Source of the DNA: an uncultured Acetobacterium sp.
Lineage (GTDB): Bacteria > Bacillota > Clostridia > Eubacteriales > Eubacteriaceae
Assembly: GCF_963664135.1 (NCBI RefSeq)
Contig: NZ_OY760905.1
Location: 1,572,736-1,636,735, forward strand
DNA: 64,000 nt
Direction of reading: 5' to 3'
Position numbers and translations under genes: made by a program. Each line of letters opens with the position of its first letter. The stretch's first letter is position 1. Positions 55,840 to 64,000 of this stretch are shown piece after piece. The notes beneath the pieces are model-generated. The model saw only the letters and a program-made list of their open reading frames with translations, was not told the origin of the DNA and made no database searches.

Positions 55840-58359
55840 TTATGCGCCACAGCATTTCTTGTATTTTTTTCCGCTGCCACAGGGACAAAGATCGTTGCGG
55901 CCGACCTTATTCTGGGCACTGGCCGGACCGGCAGGTTTTCCCTCAATTTCATTTTCGTTGGTTTTCATCTGACTGAAATCAACAGCTTTTACCTGTTCCT
56001 CTTCAGCCGGAACCACCTGAATATTCAGGTTGAAAAGATATTTAACGGTATCTTCCTGAATTCGCATAATCATGTCGTCAAACATGTCAAAACCTTCTTT
56101 GGTATACTCTTTAACCGGATCATTCTGTCCGTAGGCCCGAAGACCAATCCCTTGTTTGAGCTGTTCCATGTTATCGATGTGTTCCATCCAGGCCGCATCA
56201 ACACTTCTAAGCAAAATCACCCGTTCAATATTCTGTAACTGTTCCAGCCCCAGTTTTTCTTTTTTGTCTTCCAGCACTTTTCGGCATTCGCCTAAAATGG
56301 TTTCAACTAAAATTTCACGACTGTCCGGTTTTTCAGGCAGGCATACCATTTCCTTTGGCAGTACATTGGCTTCCAGATGCTTGTGTAAGCCGTCCAGATC
56401 CCAATCGTCATAATATTGGCCATCACCGGTAAACATGTTGACATAAGCATTGACCAGGGTTTCAGTCATACTCCAGATTTCATTTTCCATGTCCTTACCG
56501 TCGATAACCTGTTGACGTTGTTCGTAAATCAGTTCCCGCTGACGGTTCATAACATTATCGTATTGGAGCACGTGTTTCCGGATATCGAAGTTTCGGCCTT
56601 CCACCCGTTTCTGAGAATTTTCAATCCCTCTGGTCAGCATTTTATTTTCAATCGGAGTGTCTTCATCCAGTCCGATGGTTTCGACCAGACCCTGGATTTT
56701 TTCAGAACCAAATACCCGCATCAGATCATCTTCCAGAGAGACAAAAAACTGAGATGAACCCGGATCGCCCTGACGACCGGCCCGACCACGGAGCTGGTTG
56801 TCAATTCGACGACTTTCATGACGTTCAGTACCGAGAATATGAAGCCCACCAAGCTCAATGACCCCTTCGCCGAGAACAATATCGGTACCACGACCAGCCA
56901 TATTGGTTGAAATGGTTACCGCGTCTTTTTGTCCCGCATTGGCGACAATTTCTGCTTCTTTTTCCAGGAATTTTGCATTTAAGACATTGTGTTTAACGCC
57001 ATTACGTTTTAAATAACCGCTGAGGAGTTCTGATCTTTCAATGGAAATAGTCCCAATCAAAATTGGCTGTCCAGTTGCGTGGCGACGTTTGACCTCTTCG
57101 GTGACGGCCAGAAACTTGCCTTGTTCGCTTTTATAAATTAAATCGTTCAAATCTTCTCGGATCAGTGGTTTATTAGTGGGAATGGTTAATACGTTGAGAT
57201 TGTAAATGGTCTGGAATTCATCTTCTTCGGTTTTGGCGGTCCCGGTCATCCCGGATAATTTATTGAACATTCTAAAATAGTTCTGGAAGGTTACCGTTGC
57301 CAAAGTTTTAGATTCACGATTTACTTTGACATTTTCCTTGGCTTCAATGGCCTGGTGAAGGCCATTGGAATAGCGACGTCCGGGCATTAAACGTCCGGTA
57401 AACTCATCAACAATGATGATTTCGCCATCCTTAACCACGTAGTCCCGATCTTTAAACATCAGGGTATTGGCATGAAGCGCCTGGTTGATGTGATGCGAAA
57501 TTTCCATGTTTTCCATATCCGCCAGGTTGGTAAGGTTAAAATAACTTTCGGCTTTGATAACCCCTTCATCGGATAACATGACGGATTTAGCTTTTTCATC
57601 TTTGATATAATCATCAGCCTTAAGGCCCTTTGCAAAACTATTCGCCAACGCGTAGAGTTTGGTACTCTTATCACCGCTGCCGGAAATAATCAATGGTGTT
57701 CTGGCTTCATCCACCAAAACGCTATCGACTTCATCGATAATGGCAAAGTTCAGTTCCCGCTGAACCTGTTGAATTTTGGCAGATGCCATATTATCCCGCA
57801 GGTAGTCGAAACCGAATTCGTTATTGGTTCCATAGGTGATATCACAAGCATAAGCATTCTGTTTTTCCTGAAATGATAAGCCGTGAACAACCAACCCGAC
57901 TTTCAGACCCAGAAATTCATGAATTTGGCCCATCCACTCACTGTCACGTCTGGCCAGGTAATCATTGACGGTGACGATATAAACACCGCGACCATCCAAC
58001 GCATTAAGATAAGCGGGCAGGGTTGATACCAATGTTTTACCTTCCCCAGTTTTCATTTCGGCAATGTTACCTTCATGAAGTGCCATACCGCCCAGTAACT
58101 GAACCGGGAAATGTTTCATTCCCAATACCCGGGCACCCGTTTCACGAACAGTGGCAAAGGCATCTACCAATAAATCATCAAGGGTTTCGCCCTGAGCAAG
58201 TCGTTCTTTTAGTAAAAGGGTTTGACCTTTTAACGCATCATCACTCATCGCCGCGAAACGGCTGTCGAGTTCCAGAATCTGGTCCACCTTTTTTTGCATG
58301 CGTTTTAATTCTTTTCTATTACTATCAAATATCTGATCTAAAATTCCCAATACGTTCAC
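55840..58359 (-). CDS. secA: Preprotein translocase ATPase SecA
   Basis: 839-residue motor of the Sec translocase. Walker [11 protein letters not shown] (about 102), DEAD-like [21 protein letters not shown] (about 207), SAT-type motif [12 protein letters not shown] (about 375), [17 protein letters not shown] (about 527), and the C-terminal zinc/SecB-binding SEC-C motif [13 protein letters not shown]. The length is typical of Firmicutes. The ATG at 58359 has a GAAGGAG site. It lies directly upstream of prfB, a common gene order in Firmicutes. Confidence 0.97.
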   Translation of the reverse strand: MNVLGILDQIFDSNRKELKRMQKKVDQILELDSRFAAMSDDALKGQTLLLKERLAQGETLDDLLVDAFATVRETGARVLGMKHFPVQLLGGMALHEGNIAEMKTGEGKTLVSTLPAYLNALDGRGVYIVTVNDYLARRDSEWMGQIHEFLGLKVGLVVHGLSFQEKQNAYACDITYGTNNEFGFDYLRDNMASAKIQQVQRELNFAIIDEVDSVLVDEARTPLIISGSGDKSTKLYALANSFAKGLKADDYIKDEKAKSVMLSDEGVIKAESYFNLTNLADMENMEISHHINQALHANTLMFKDRDYVVKDGEIIIVDEFTGRLMPGRRYSNGLHQAIEAKENVKVNRESKTLATVTFQNYFRMFNKLSGMTGTAKTEEDEFQTIYNLNVLTIPTNKPLIREDLNDLIYKSEQGKFLAVTEEVKRRHATGQPILIGTISIERSELLSGYLKRNGVKHNVLNAKFLEKEAEIVANAGQKDAVTISTNMAGRGTDIVLGEGVIELGGLHILGTERHESRRIDNQLRGRAGRQGDPGSSQFFVSLEDDLMRVFGSEKIQGLVETIGLDEDTPIENKMLTRGIENSQKRVEGRNFDIRKHVLQYDNVMNRQRELIYEQRQQVIDGKDMENEIWSMTETLVNAYVNMFTGDGQYYDDWDLDGLHKHLEANVLPKEMVCLPEKPDSREILVETILGECRKVLEDKKEKLGLEQLQNIERVILLRSVDAAWMEHIDNMEQLKQGIGLRAYGQNDPVKEYTKEGFDMFDDMIMRIQEDTVKYLFNLNIQVVPAEEEQVKAVDFSQMKTNENEIEGKPAGPASAQNKVGRNDLCPCGSGKKYKKCCGA

Positions 58360-58443
58360 TCCTTCATAACTTTTTCACTATATTTATACATTAAACTTTA
58401 TTATAACATAATCTCTTTAATGAAACTTTATATAATTGAAAAG

Positions 58444-58467
58444 GGACTGTATTTTTTTATACAGTCC
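58444..58467 (-). terminator. Terminator between the DUF5317 gene and secA
   Basis: GGACTGTAT / ATACAGTCC, a 9-bp stem with a T6 loop, followed on the minus strand by CCCTTTTC. It separates the DUF5317 transcript from secA. Confidence 0.75.
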
Positions 58468-58532
58468 TCCGGATTTATTCTTTTATTTGTATTAAATACA
58501 TCTATTAAATGCTGCATTAAATTTATGTAAAT

Positions 58533-60218
58533 TTATTTTTTCTTGCGCCAGAAGGCCACATCTTTACCATCGAGTTTTAATTCAACCAGTTCATAGCCAG
58601 CTCGTTTTCTTTCATCGACAGTTTCCTGAAAATTTTTCCGCTCATCATCATTCATATTTGCCAGCATCTTTTCCTTGTCTTCGTCGGAACTTTTGTAAAC
58701 ACGCCCGACCACAGACTCAGTGACTTCTTCAATTTCCTTTAAGGGAATCCCCACATCATCCCGGGGTGAAGCACTCATTAGTGTTTCAGCTTCACGACTG
58801 GTTTCACGCATCAGTTGCTTGCGTCGCTCGGCTTTTCGTTTTTCGTCTTCCAGATTAAGTCGTTGCCAGACCGTTAGCATTTCATCTTCTGAATATTCTT
58901 CATCATCGTCGTCTTTGCTTTTTAGACCACTGTCAAAAGTACTTTTTTCACTACGCAATAGAAACGGCTGATCGAGATCGGTTAACTTAAAGCTTTCGAC
59001 AATTCTTAAATCCGATTCGGGGACTGGGTGGGGTTCGCCGTTGGGATCGCTGAGCGACTTGGCAACCTTGTTCAGTTCCATTTCCCGCATTTGAAGAATT
59101 AGCCGTTCTTTTTCAACGGCCAGTTTTTCTTCATAATATTTCTTGGTAAAAAATCCCGCATCATCACTGTTGAGGATCTCTTCCATATCAGCAGCTTCCA
59201 TTTCTTTTTCGCCCTTGATATAGGTTCCCACTTCCTGGATATTGCTGATAACTTTGGTGCTGCCGTCATCGATTTCTTCGATCACCCGGGTTTCCTGAGC
59301 ACTGTTGTTACTGATAATAATCTCTTCAGTTTCGGTTCCAATTTCTGAATCCACCCCTTCCAGGGCGGCAGGGAGGAGTCTGGTTTCATAGCTATCTTTT
59401 ATCTCAACTGTTTCATCCGTATTAAATCCTGCTTCGGGGAGAACCATGGTAGCATTTTCGTCCCGATCGCCACGAATACCGCCGGTAGCTGCCATATCCC
59501 GATAGTAATCTTCAATATCTTCCGGCTCATCATAGCCTTCCTGATAGCTATTCTGAATCGATACACCGTCGATGCCATTATCTTCATCATCACCAAAAAT
59601 ACCCTCATCTTCACCACGATCATTTCGTTCCTCAGTCATAATTGAGGCTTTTTTGTTCATCACATATTGGATAAACCCAATTAAACCAATTAGCGTAACG
59701 ATGGTGCCCACTGTCACACCGGCAACCGATCCGTAAAGACTCATGATCATGGGAACGTATGGGACCGGAATCGGCAGATTAATGCCCAGAAACCATAACA
59801 GGGTATTCGGTTGAATCAATGCGTACAGTGCACTTGTTCCTTGAGTAATCTGCTCACCAAAAGCGGTGGGCAGAATATCGATAACACTCTGGGCAACTGG
59901 CATGTGTCCCCCATTAATAAAAATCACCACAAAATTGGAAGTAATTCCAACGGCCATTAAAATAACCCAGAAATCGTCTAGATTGAATACCAGCATCACT
60001 AAGATCAGGATGTAACTTGCAAAATTGACTATCTCCAGATAGGGTTCAATCAGTGCAATACCGCCGGTGTAAATGTAAAGATGCAAGGCAATTTGTAACA
60101 CCAACCCTAAAATTCCTACAGGTAACAAGGAAATTTTTCTGACTTTAAAGCCGCGTAGACTTCCTCTACGTATTTTCCCAATTAAAAAACCTAAAATAAT
60201 CGCAATTAGTATTAACAT
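58533..60218 (-). CDS. DUF5317 membrane protein with a long acidic cytoplasmic tail
   Basis: 561 residues. The N-terminal 195 residues hold about five or six hydrophobic helices (MLILIAIILGFLIGKI, SYILILVMLVFNL, VAGVTVGTIVTLIGLIGFI) and match DUF5317, including NGGHMPVAQSVID. The remaining 365 residues are charged, low in complexity and rich in Glu/Asp, with predicted helical stretches (YYEEKLAVEKERLILQMREM) and no recognised domain. Normal DUF5317 proteins end after the membrane part, so the tail is an unusual extension. A promoter at 60325-60353 leaves a leader of about 100 bp. Confidence 0.75.
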   Translation of the reverse strand: MLILIAIILGFLIGKIRRGSLRGFKVRKISLLPVGILGLVLQIALHLYIYTGGIALIEPYLEIVNFASYILILVMLVFNLDDFWVILMAVGITSNFVVIFINGGHMPVAQSVIDILPTAFGEQITQGTSALYALIQPNTLLWFLGINLPIPVPYVPMIMSLYGSVAGVTVGTIVTLIGLIGFIQYVMNKKASIMTEERNDRGEDEGIFGDDEDNGIDGVSIQNSYQEGYDEPEDIEDYYRDMAATGGIRGDRDENATMVLPEAGFNTDETVEIKDSYETRLLPAALEGVDSEIGTETEEIIISNNSAQETRVIEEIDDGSTKVISNIQEVGTYIKGEKEMEAADMEEILNSDDAGFFTKKYYEEKLAVEKERLILQMREMELNKVAKSLSDPNGEPHPVPESDLRIVESFKLTDLDQPFLLRSEKSTFDSGLKSKDDDDEEYSEDEMLTVWQRLNLEDEKRKAERRKQLMRETSREAETLMSASPRDDVGIPLKEIEEVTESVVGRVYKSSDEDKEKMLANMNDDERKNFQETVDERKRAGYELVELKLDGKDVAFWRKKK

Positions 60219-60324
60219 ATTTGTTTTAACCCCACTATTTATTTATAATCATTTCTCTTTATATTATTAGGTATCCTCATCTATGTTTATGCTTAGATAA
60301 ATAAACCTGAATGCATATAGATCT

Positions 60325-60353
60325 ATTTTAAAACAAAAGAAAAGTTCTGTCAA
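60325..60353 (-). promoter_or_regulatory. Promoter of the DUF5317 gene
   Basis: Minus strand TTGACA (60353-60348), 17 bp, TAAAAT (60330-60325). Confidence 0.7.
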
Positions 60354-60419
60354 AACTTTATGCCTAAATAATGCCCAAATTCAAAAATAATTTAAACTTA
60401 TAAATAAAAATCATTAAAA

Positions 60420-60450
60420 ACACCCCTTAAATCGATTATTCAAGGGGTGT
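60420..60450 (-). terminator. Terminator of hpf
   Basis: ACACCCCTT / AAGGGGTGT, followed on the minus strand by TTTTTAATG, 35 bp after the hpf stop. Confidence 0.9.
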
Positions 60451-60484
60451 CCGTCATTCATTTCAGTTTTTTCTTAAGAAATTT

Positions 60485-61018
60485 TTAGAAAGTTGGTTCA
60501 ATTAAACCATAGTTTCCATCTTTTCTCATGTAAACAACATTGACATCATCGGTATCTCCGTTGAGAAAAACGAAGAAATCATGACCAAGTAATTCCATTT
60601 GTAATGTTGCTTCATCCACATTCATGGGTTTGACTGCAAATTTTTTGGTTCGGACAACCTTAGGTTGGAAGATCTCATCTTCTGCGCTGGCTTCAATCCC
60701 ATCCAAATTAAATTTAGTAGCTTCATCCTGATTGCGTTTTTGTAATTTCGTTTTATGTTTTCTGAGCTGACCTTCAAGTTTATTAACAACATCTTCGATG
60801 GATGTCACCATATCCTCAGATCTTTCTTCTGCTCTTAAAATGGTCTTTCCAACAGGAATAGTTACTTCCAGCATTTGATAATTTTTTTCTTTGCTGAATG
60901 TTGCATAAACTTCTGTTTCCTGACCAAAGTAGCGATCAAATTTCCCTAACTTCTTTTTTAATGTTTCTTTTAAACCTTCTGATACATGCATATTTTTTCC
61001 GTAAATTGTGAATCTCAT
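60485..61018 (-). CDS. hpf: Ribosome hibernation promoting factor, long form (RaiA/HPF)
   Basis: 177 residues. The N-terminal S30AE domain (about 1-95, MRFTIYGKNMHVSEGLKETL) binds between the ribosomal subunits. The C-terminal dimerisation domain (about 120-177, VVRTKKFAVKPM ... LLGHDFFVFLNGDTDDVNVVYMR) drives 100S ribosome formation, marking the long type usual in Firmicutes. The ATG at 61018 has AAAGGAG eight bases upstream; the earlier TTG is part of the ribosome site. It has its own promoter, and a raiA-type RNA is encoded just upstream on the same strand. Confidence 0.95.
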   Translation of the reverse strand: MRFTIYGKNMHVSEGLKETLKKKLGKFDRYFGQETEVYATFSKEKNYQMLEVTIPVGKTILRAEERSEDMVTSIEDVVNKLEGQLRKHKTKLQKRNQDEATKFNLDGIEASAEDEIFQPKVVRTKKFAVKPMNVDEATLQMELLGHDFFVFLNGDTDDVNVVYMRKDGNYGLIEPTF

Positions 61019-61090
61019 AACGACAACTCCTTTCAAAAGGTCAACCTTACTCGTTTACACTTACAATTAAGTGCTTTCAAGTGTATTCTT

Positions 61091-61120
61091 ATTATACCCA
61101 ATAGTATCCCATTTAGTCAA
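61091..61120 (-). promoter_or_regulatory. hpf promoter
   Basis: Minus strand TTGACT (61120-61115), 18 bp, TATAAT (61096-61091), with a leader of about 65 bp. It lies downstream of the noncoding RNA, so hpf can be expressed independently of it. Confidence 0.8.
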
Positions 61121-61173
61121 AATCATTTGTGTCAAATTCTTGTCACGAAATATCATCTAAAAAAGATGGTGTT

Positions 61174-61384
61174 TAAAAAGGCTGTCTCAGTTGACCTGGT
61201 CTTTTCCCCCACACTCGCCAGCTGGAAGTTTAGCTCAGTGTTCGCATCACAACTCCTTCTCTCGGTGTACCCGGCTGGACTTACTTCTAAGACGCACCAT
61301 GATCAACAACTCTCTATTGAATTGTCTTACGTGGATCGCTTCGCCTGCATCTGGCATCGACTTTCAACCACAAACCTGAGACAA
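61174..61384 (-). ncRNA. raiA-motif noncoding RNA
   Basis: About 210 nt without a credible protein, transcribed toward hpf from a strong promoter (61390-61419). The ends pair: TGTCTCAG (61383-61376) with CTGAGACA (61190-61183), and just inside TGGTT pairs with GACCA and GCCAG with CTGGC. The middle contains further hairpins (TAAGAC/GTCTTA enclosing ACAATTC/GAGTTGT). The 3' side of the closing stem runs into GCCTTTTT, a plausible terminator. Size, multistem structure, position immediately upstream of the raiA/hpf gene and Firmicutes context match the raiA RNA class. I have not been able to align it to the published covariance model. Confidence 0.75.
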
Positions 61385-61389
61385 CGTCT

Positions 61390-61419
61390 ATTATAAGTAC
61401 AGACTTTAGAAAATGTCAA
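61390..61419 (-). promoter_or_regulatory. Promoter of the raiA-type RNA
   Basis: Minus strand TTGACA (61419-61414), 18 bp, TATAAT (61395-61390): both hexamers are perfect. The predicted start at about 61383 coincides with the 5' side of the RNA's closing stem. Confidence 0.88.
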
Positions 61420-61518
61420 GCGAATTTCGGATCGTCATGCTTATGACTGTTTTTAGGGGGCTGTTTTATATGCTGCATTATGCTATAATGTAGCGTATAA
61501 ATACTTATGGAGGTCTCT

Positions 61519-62982
61519 ATGTTTTTGGGTATTACGGCAGTCTTATCAATCCTTATATTCATCGTCAACATTTCTCTGACGTTCACCATTATCTTTCTGG
61601 AACGAAAGAACCCTCAAAGCACCTATGCCTGGTTATTATTTCTGTGGATGGTTCCGATCATCGGTTTCTTGTTCTATATTCTTTTTTCTCAGAATTTAAC
61701 AAAACGTAAAATTTTCAGATATAATACGCCCGAGCATATCCAATATCTTCATCTGTTGAGACAACAGCAACGATCCCTTTCCCGGATTCTATCCATCGAT
61801 CCTGACAGCCCCATCGAAAAATATCGACATTCCATCGAATTTCATTTGAATGTCAGCGAATCTCTTTATACCAATAATAATGAAATCACCATTTATACGG
61901 ATGGCTATCAAAAATTTGATGCCCTTTTTCATGCCATGGAAGAAGCACAATCATCGATTCATGTGGAATACTATATTATTAAGAATGATACCCTGACCCT
62001 GAAACTTTTTGATATCCTTACCCGGAAAGCCCTGGAAGGGGTGGAAGTACGGCTGCTTTTTGACGCCATGGGGGGGCGTTATATTCCAGATTCAGTGCTT
62101 GGTGCCTTTATCTCAGCTGGTGGTCAAATCGGAGAGTTTTTCCCTTCCCGCTTTAAAATGTTAAACCTCCGGGTCAACTACCGGAATCACCGGAAGATTG
62201 TTGTGATTGATGGCTCGGTTGGCTTTGTCGGTGGGTTTAACATTGGCAACGAATACCTAGGTCTTGATAAAAAAATGGGTTATTGGCGTGATACCCATCT
62301 AAAAATAATCGGCTACGCTGCTTATGAACTCCAACTTCGGTTTCTGTTAGATTGGCGCGCCAGCTCCAATGAAGAACTGCTGATCGATGACGAGAAACTT
62401 AACAGTTTCTTCCCAACGATCCCACAAAAACCGGGTGCGGGCATTCAGATCGTTTCCAGCGGTCCAGACAAGATCAGTCAACAAATCAAACAGGGGTTTT
62501 TGCGGATGATCAATAATGCGGAAGACTATATTCTCATCCAGTCACCCTATTTTGTGCCCGACGGAAGTATTCTGGAAGCGTTGAAAATCGCCCTTTTATC
62601 TGGCATAGATGTTCGCATTATGATTCCTAACAAACCCGATCACATTTTCATCTATTGGGCCACCTTGGCTTATGTCGGTGAATTGATTGAATTCGGTGCA
62701 AAAATTTACATTTATGAAAATGGCTTTCTCCATGCTAAAACCATTGTGGTTGATGATTCGGTGTGTTCAGTTGGTACTTGTAATTTTGATATTCGTAGTT
62801 TTAGTTTAAATTTTGAAACCAACGCTTTTATCTATGACCGAAAAGTCGCCATCCAGCTTAAGGATATTTTTGTCGAGGACATCAAAAAATGCACGTATTA
62901 TAATAAAGAGCTTTATCGCCGGCGCAGTCGCCGGGTTAAGATCAAAGAATCCATTTCGCGATTATTTTCGCCATTGCTTTAG
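61519..62982 (+). CDS. cls: Cardiolipin synthase
   Basis: 487-residue membrane phospholipase-D-type enzyme that joins two phosphatidylglycerols into cardiolipin and glycerol. Two N-terminal transmembrane helices (about 3-27 and 37-59) precede two HKD catalytic motifs: NHRKIVVIDGSVGFVGG (about 219) and HAKTIVVDDSVCSVGTCNFD (about 400). I take the ATG at 61519 with GGAGG directly upstream; an in-frame ATG at 61507 is part of that region. A TATAAT box lies about 30 bp upstream. The gene ends at a strong terminator. Confidence 0.95.
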   Translation: MFLGITAVLSILIFIVNISLTFTIIFLERKNPQSTYAWLLFLWMVPIIGFLFYILFSQNLTKRKIFRYNTPEHIQYLHLLRQQQRSLSRILSIDPDSPIEKYRHSIEFHLNVSESLYTNNNEITIYTDGYQKFDALFHAMEEAQSSIHVEYYIIKNDTLTLKLFDILTRKALEGVEVRLLFDAMGGRYIPDSVLGAFISAGGQIGEFFPSRFKMLNLRVNYRNHRKIVVIDGSVGFVGGFNIGNEYLGLDKKMGYWRDTHLKIIGYAAYELQLRFLLDWRASSNEELLIDDEKLNSFFPTIPQKPGAGIQIVSSGPDKISQQIKQGFLRMINNAEDYILIQSPYFVPDGSILEALKIALLSGIDVRIMIPNKPDHIFIYWATLAYVGELIEFGAKIYIYENGFLHAKTIVVDDSVCSVGTCNFDIRSFSLNFETNAFIYDRKVAIQLKDIFVEDIKKCTYYNKELYRRRSRRVKIKESISRLFSPLL

Positions 62983-63003
62983 TTTTATCTGATCTTTATA
63001 GAT

Positions 63004-63058
63004 TACTCCCTAACAACATCGGTTTATTGATAAATCGATGTCGTTAGGGAGTTTTTTA
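63004..63058 (+). terminator. Terminator of cls
   Basis: ACTCCCTAAC... / ...GTTAGGGAGT with an inner CATCG/CGATG extension gives a stem of about 17 bp followed by TTTTTT. Confidence 0.92.
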
Positions 63059-63076
63059 ATTATTTTTAAAAAACGA

Positions 63077-63107
63077 TTGACTGCTTATACTATGTGTTAT
63101 ATAGTAT
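63077..63107 (+). promoter_or_regulatory. Promoter and operator dyad of the PadR gene
   Basis: TTGACT (63077-63082), 17 bp, TATAGT (63100-63105). An inverted repeat ATACTAT-N7-ATAGTAT (63087-63107) covers the -10 box, the usual form of PadR operators (ATAC/GTAT half-sites), so autorepression is likely. Confidence 0.8.
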
Positions 63108-63128
63108 TATGCGAAGGGGGGTATTTAA

Positions 63129-63455
63129 ATGGACATACAATTAAAACGCGGTCTACTGGAAATCTGTGTGCTGACCGTTCTCAATCGTGGCGATTCCTAT
63201 GGTTATCAGATTATTAAGGATGTCAGTCCTTATATCGAAATATCTGAATCTACGCTTTATCCGATCTTAAAAAGATTGGAATTAAACCAGTGTGTGGTTG
63301 TAAACTCAGTAGAGCACAACGGCAGACTTCGAAAATATTACAAAATAACCGAAACTGGTCGTAATCGCATTGTTGATTTTCTCGACAATTGGAAAGAAGT
63401 TATGACGGTTTATAATTTTATAACTGAAGAAATGAGGTGTTATACAGATGAATAA
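63129..63455 (+). CDS. PadR-family transcriptional repressor
   Basis: 108-residue PadR protein (small subtype). Winged helix with LKRGLLEICVLTVLNRGDSYGYQI, recognition region ISESTLYPILKRLE and wing RLRKYYKITETGR. The ATG has GAAGGGG upstream. It overlaps the DUF1700 gene by eight bases. PadR-DUF1700 pairs are common in Firmicutes and usually respond to cell-envelope conditions. An operator-like dyad sits at its promoter. Confidence 0.93.
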   Translation: MDIQLKRGLLEICVLTVLNRGDSYGYQIIKDVSPYIEISESTLYPILKRLELNQCVVVNSVEHNGRLRKYYKITETGRNRIVDFLDNWKEVMTVYNFITEEMRCYTDE

Positions 63456-64000
63456 AACAGAATTTTTATTAAGTCTGGAACAAAAACTTGTTGCCCTGCC
63501 CCAAAATGAAATTGAAGTCACCCAGGGGTTTTATTCGGAGATGATTGATGACCGGATGGAAGATGGCATGAGTGAAGAAAATGCGGTGGCTGCCATCGGT
63601 GATATTGATACCATCGTCCAGAATACCCTCCTGGAAATGCCCCTGCCAACCCTGATGAAAGCAAAAATCCAGCCCAAAGCCGGATTGAAGATTTGGGAAA
63701 TTGTCCTGATTGTGCTTGGCTTCCCACTCTGGTTTCCACTACTCGCAGCGTTTTTTGTGATCATTCTCTCTGTTTATGTGTCAGTTTGGGCTGTTATTAT
63801 TTCACTTTATGCATCGGTTGCAGCATTTGTGCTCAGTGGCGTGGCTGGCATTCTCAGTCTCTTATTTGCCCAAAGCTTTCCCGCTGGACTGCTGATGTTT
63901 GGTTTATCGCTAATCTGCATCGGAATTGGTGTGCTGGCTTTTTTCGGTGTCACTAAGCTGTCAAAATGGCTAATTGGCCTGACCGGAAGATTTCTCCGGT
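63448..64000 (+). CDS. DUF1700 (HAAS-domain) membrane protein, 3' end cut by window edge
   Basis: About 184 residues visible. The N-terminal 65 residues form a HAAS-type helical domain (MNKTEFLLSLEQKLVALPQ, YSEMIDDRMEDGMSEENAVAAIG). At least three or four transmembrane helices follow (IWEIVLIVLGFPLWFPLLAAFF, VSVWAVIISLYASVAAFVL, GLLMFGLSLICIGIGVLAFFG). The start ATG at 63448 overlaps the end of padR, with GAGG upstream. The protein probably works with PadR in envelope-stress signalling; this is inferred from family context. Confidence 0.88.
   Translation, partial: MNKTEFLLSLEQKLVALPQNEIEVTQGFYSEMIDDRMEDGMSEENAVAAIGDIDTIVQNTLLEMPLPTLMKAKIQPKAGLKIWEIVLIVLGFPLWFPLLAAFFVIILSVYVSVWAVIISLYASVAAFVLSGVAGILSLLFAQSFPAGLLMFGLSLICIGIGVLAFFGVTKLSKWLIGLTGRFLR

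Noticed and set aside
55621-56238. 205-codon plus-strand open frame beside secA
   Set aside because: Most of it is antisense to the C-terminus of SecA, the rest crosses the hairpin tract, and there is no ribosome site or recognisable protein.
61200-61290. Resemblance to 5S rRNA on the minus strand (CGAACAC...GCTAAAC...GTGTGGGGG)
   Set aside because: The similarity is short and imperfect, the flanking helices of 5S rRNA do not form, no rRNA genes are near, and the stretch lies inside the raiA-type RNA with its own closing stem and promoter.

Overview
The window looks like chromosome from a low-GC, strictly anaerobic, acetogen-type member of the Clostridia. An Acetobacterium-like organism is my inference. 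The reasons are the acetoin dehydrogenase operon, a corrinoid-binding methionine synthase without an activation domain, the 'anaerobic' homocysteine-biosynthesis genes, rubredoxin-type flavoproteins, Firmicutes-style regulation (SAM-I riboswitch, NiaR, raiA RNA, sigma-A promoters with 17-18 bp spacers) and strong AGGAGG ribosome sites. I see no tRNA, intact insertion sequence, prophage or CRISPR array.

Layout. 1-10512 is an acetoin-catabolism block on the minus strand. A sigma-54 promoter with three evenly spaced upstream dyads precedes DUF6506 - Lin0512 - acoA - acoB - acoX - acoC - acoL. Next to it lie a ThiXYZ-like ABC transporter with its own sigma-54-like promoter and the sigma-54 activator AcoR. 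10587-12954 holds a metallophosphoesterase and an AmrS-type radical SAM enzyme. 13106-17879 is the NAD cluster (nadA-nadB-nadC-niaR) plus a CHAD protein. 18037-22546 is the modABC molybdate transporter with two divergent regulators that share one kind of HTH fused to different ligand modules. 22570-27368 carries dxs and a GGDEF/EAL sensor. 27529-35715 is one giant secreted InlB-B-repeat protein.

36068-43919 is an accessory catabolic cluster. It encodes an AraC regulator, RidA, a multi-subunit Fe-S/flavin dehydrogenase split over four genes, an ornithine-cyclodeaminase/mu-crystallin enzyme, an alpha/beta hydrolase and a TetR regulator sitting on a 44-bp perfect palindrome. I read it as an oxygen-independent amine or imino-acid oxidation pathway, and it is the best candidate here for an undescribed system. 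44162-47954 holds a DUF1611 protein, a double-rubredoxin flavin reductase and adenine deaminase.

48012-54390 is a methionine region: SAM-I-riboswitch-controlled metH, then a decayed DUF4418/ABC-transporter remnant, then the UPF0280 / NIL-ferredoxin / DUF39 homocysteine genes. 54455-64000 is housekeeping: prfB with its programmed frameshift, secA, a DUF5317 membrane protein, hpf with a raiA-type noncoding RNA upstream, cardiolipin synthase, and a PadR-DUF1700 pair running off the right edge. A 35-bp interspersed repeat occurs at 13656 and 55801, the latter next to a tract of back-to-back hairpins.
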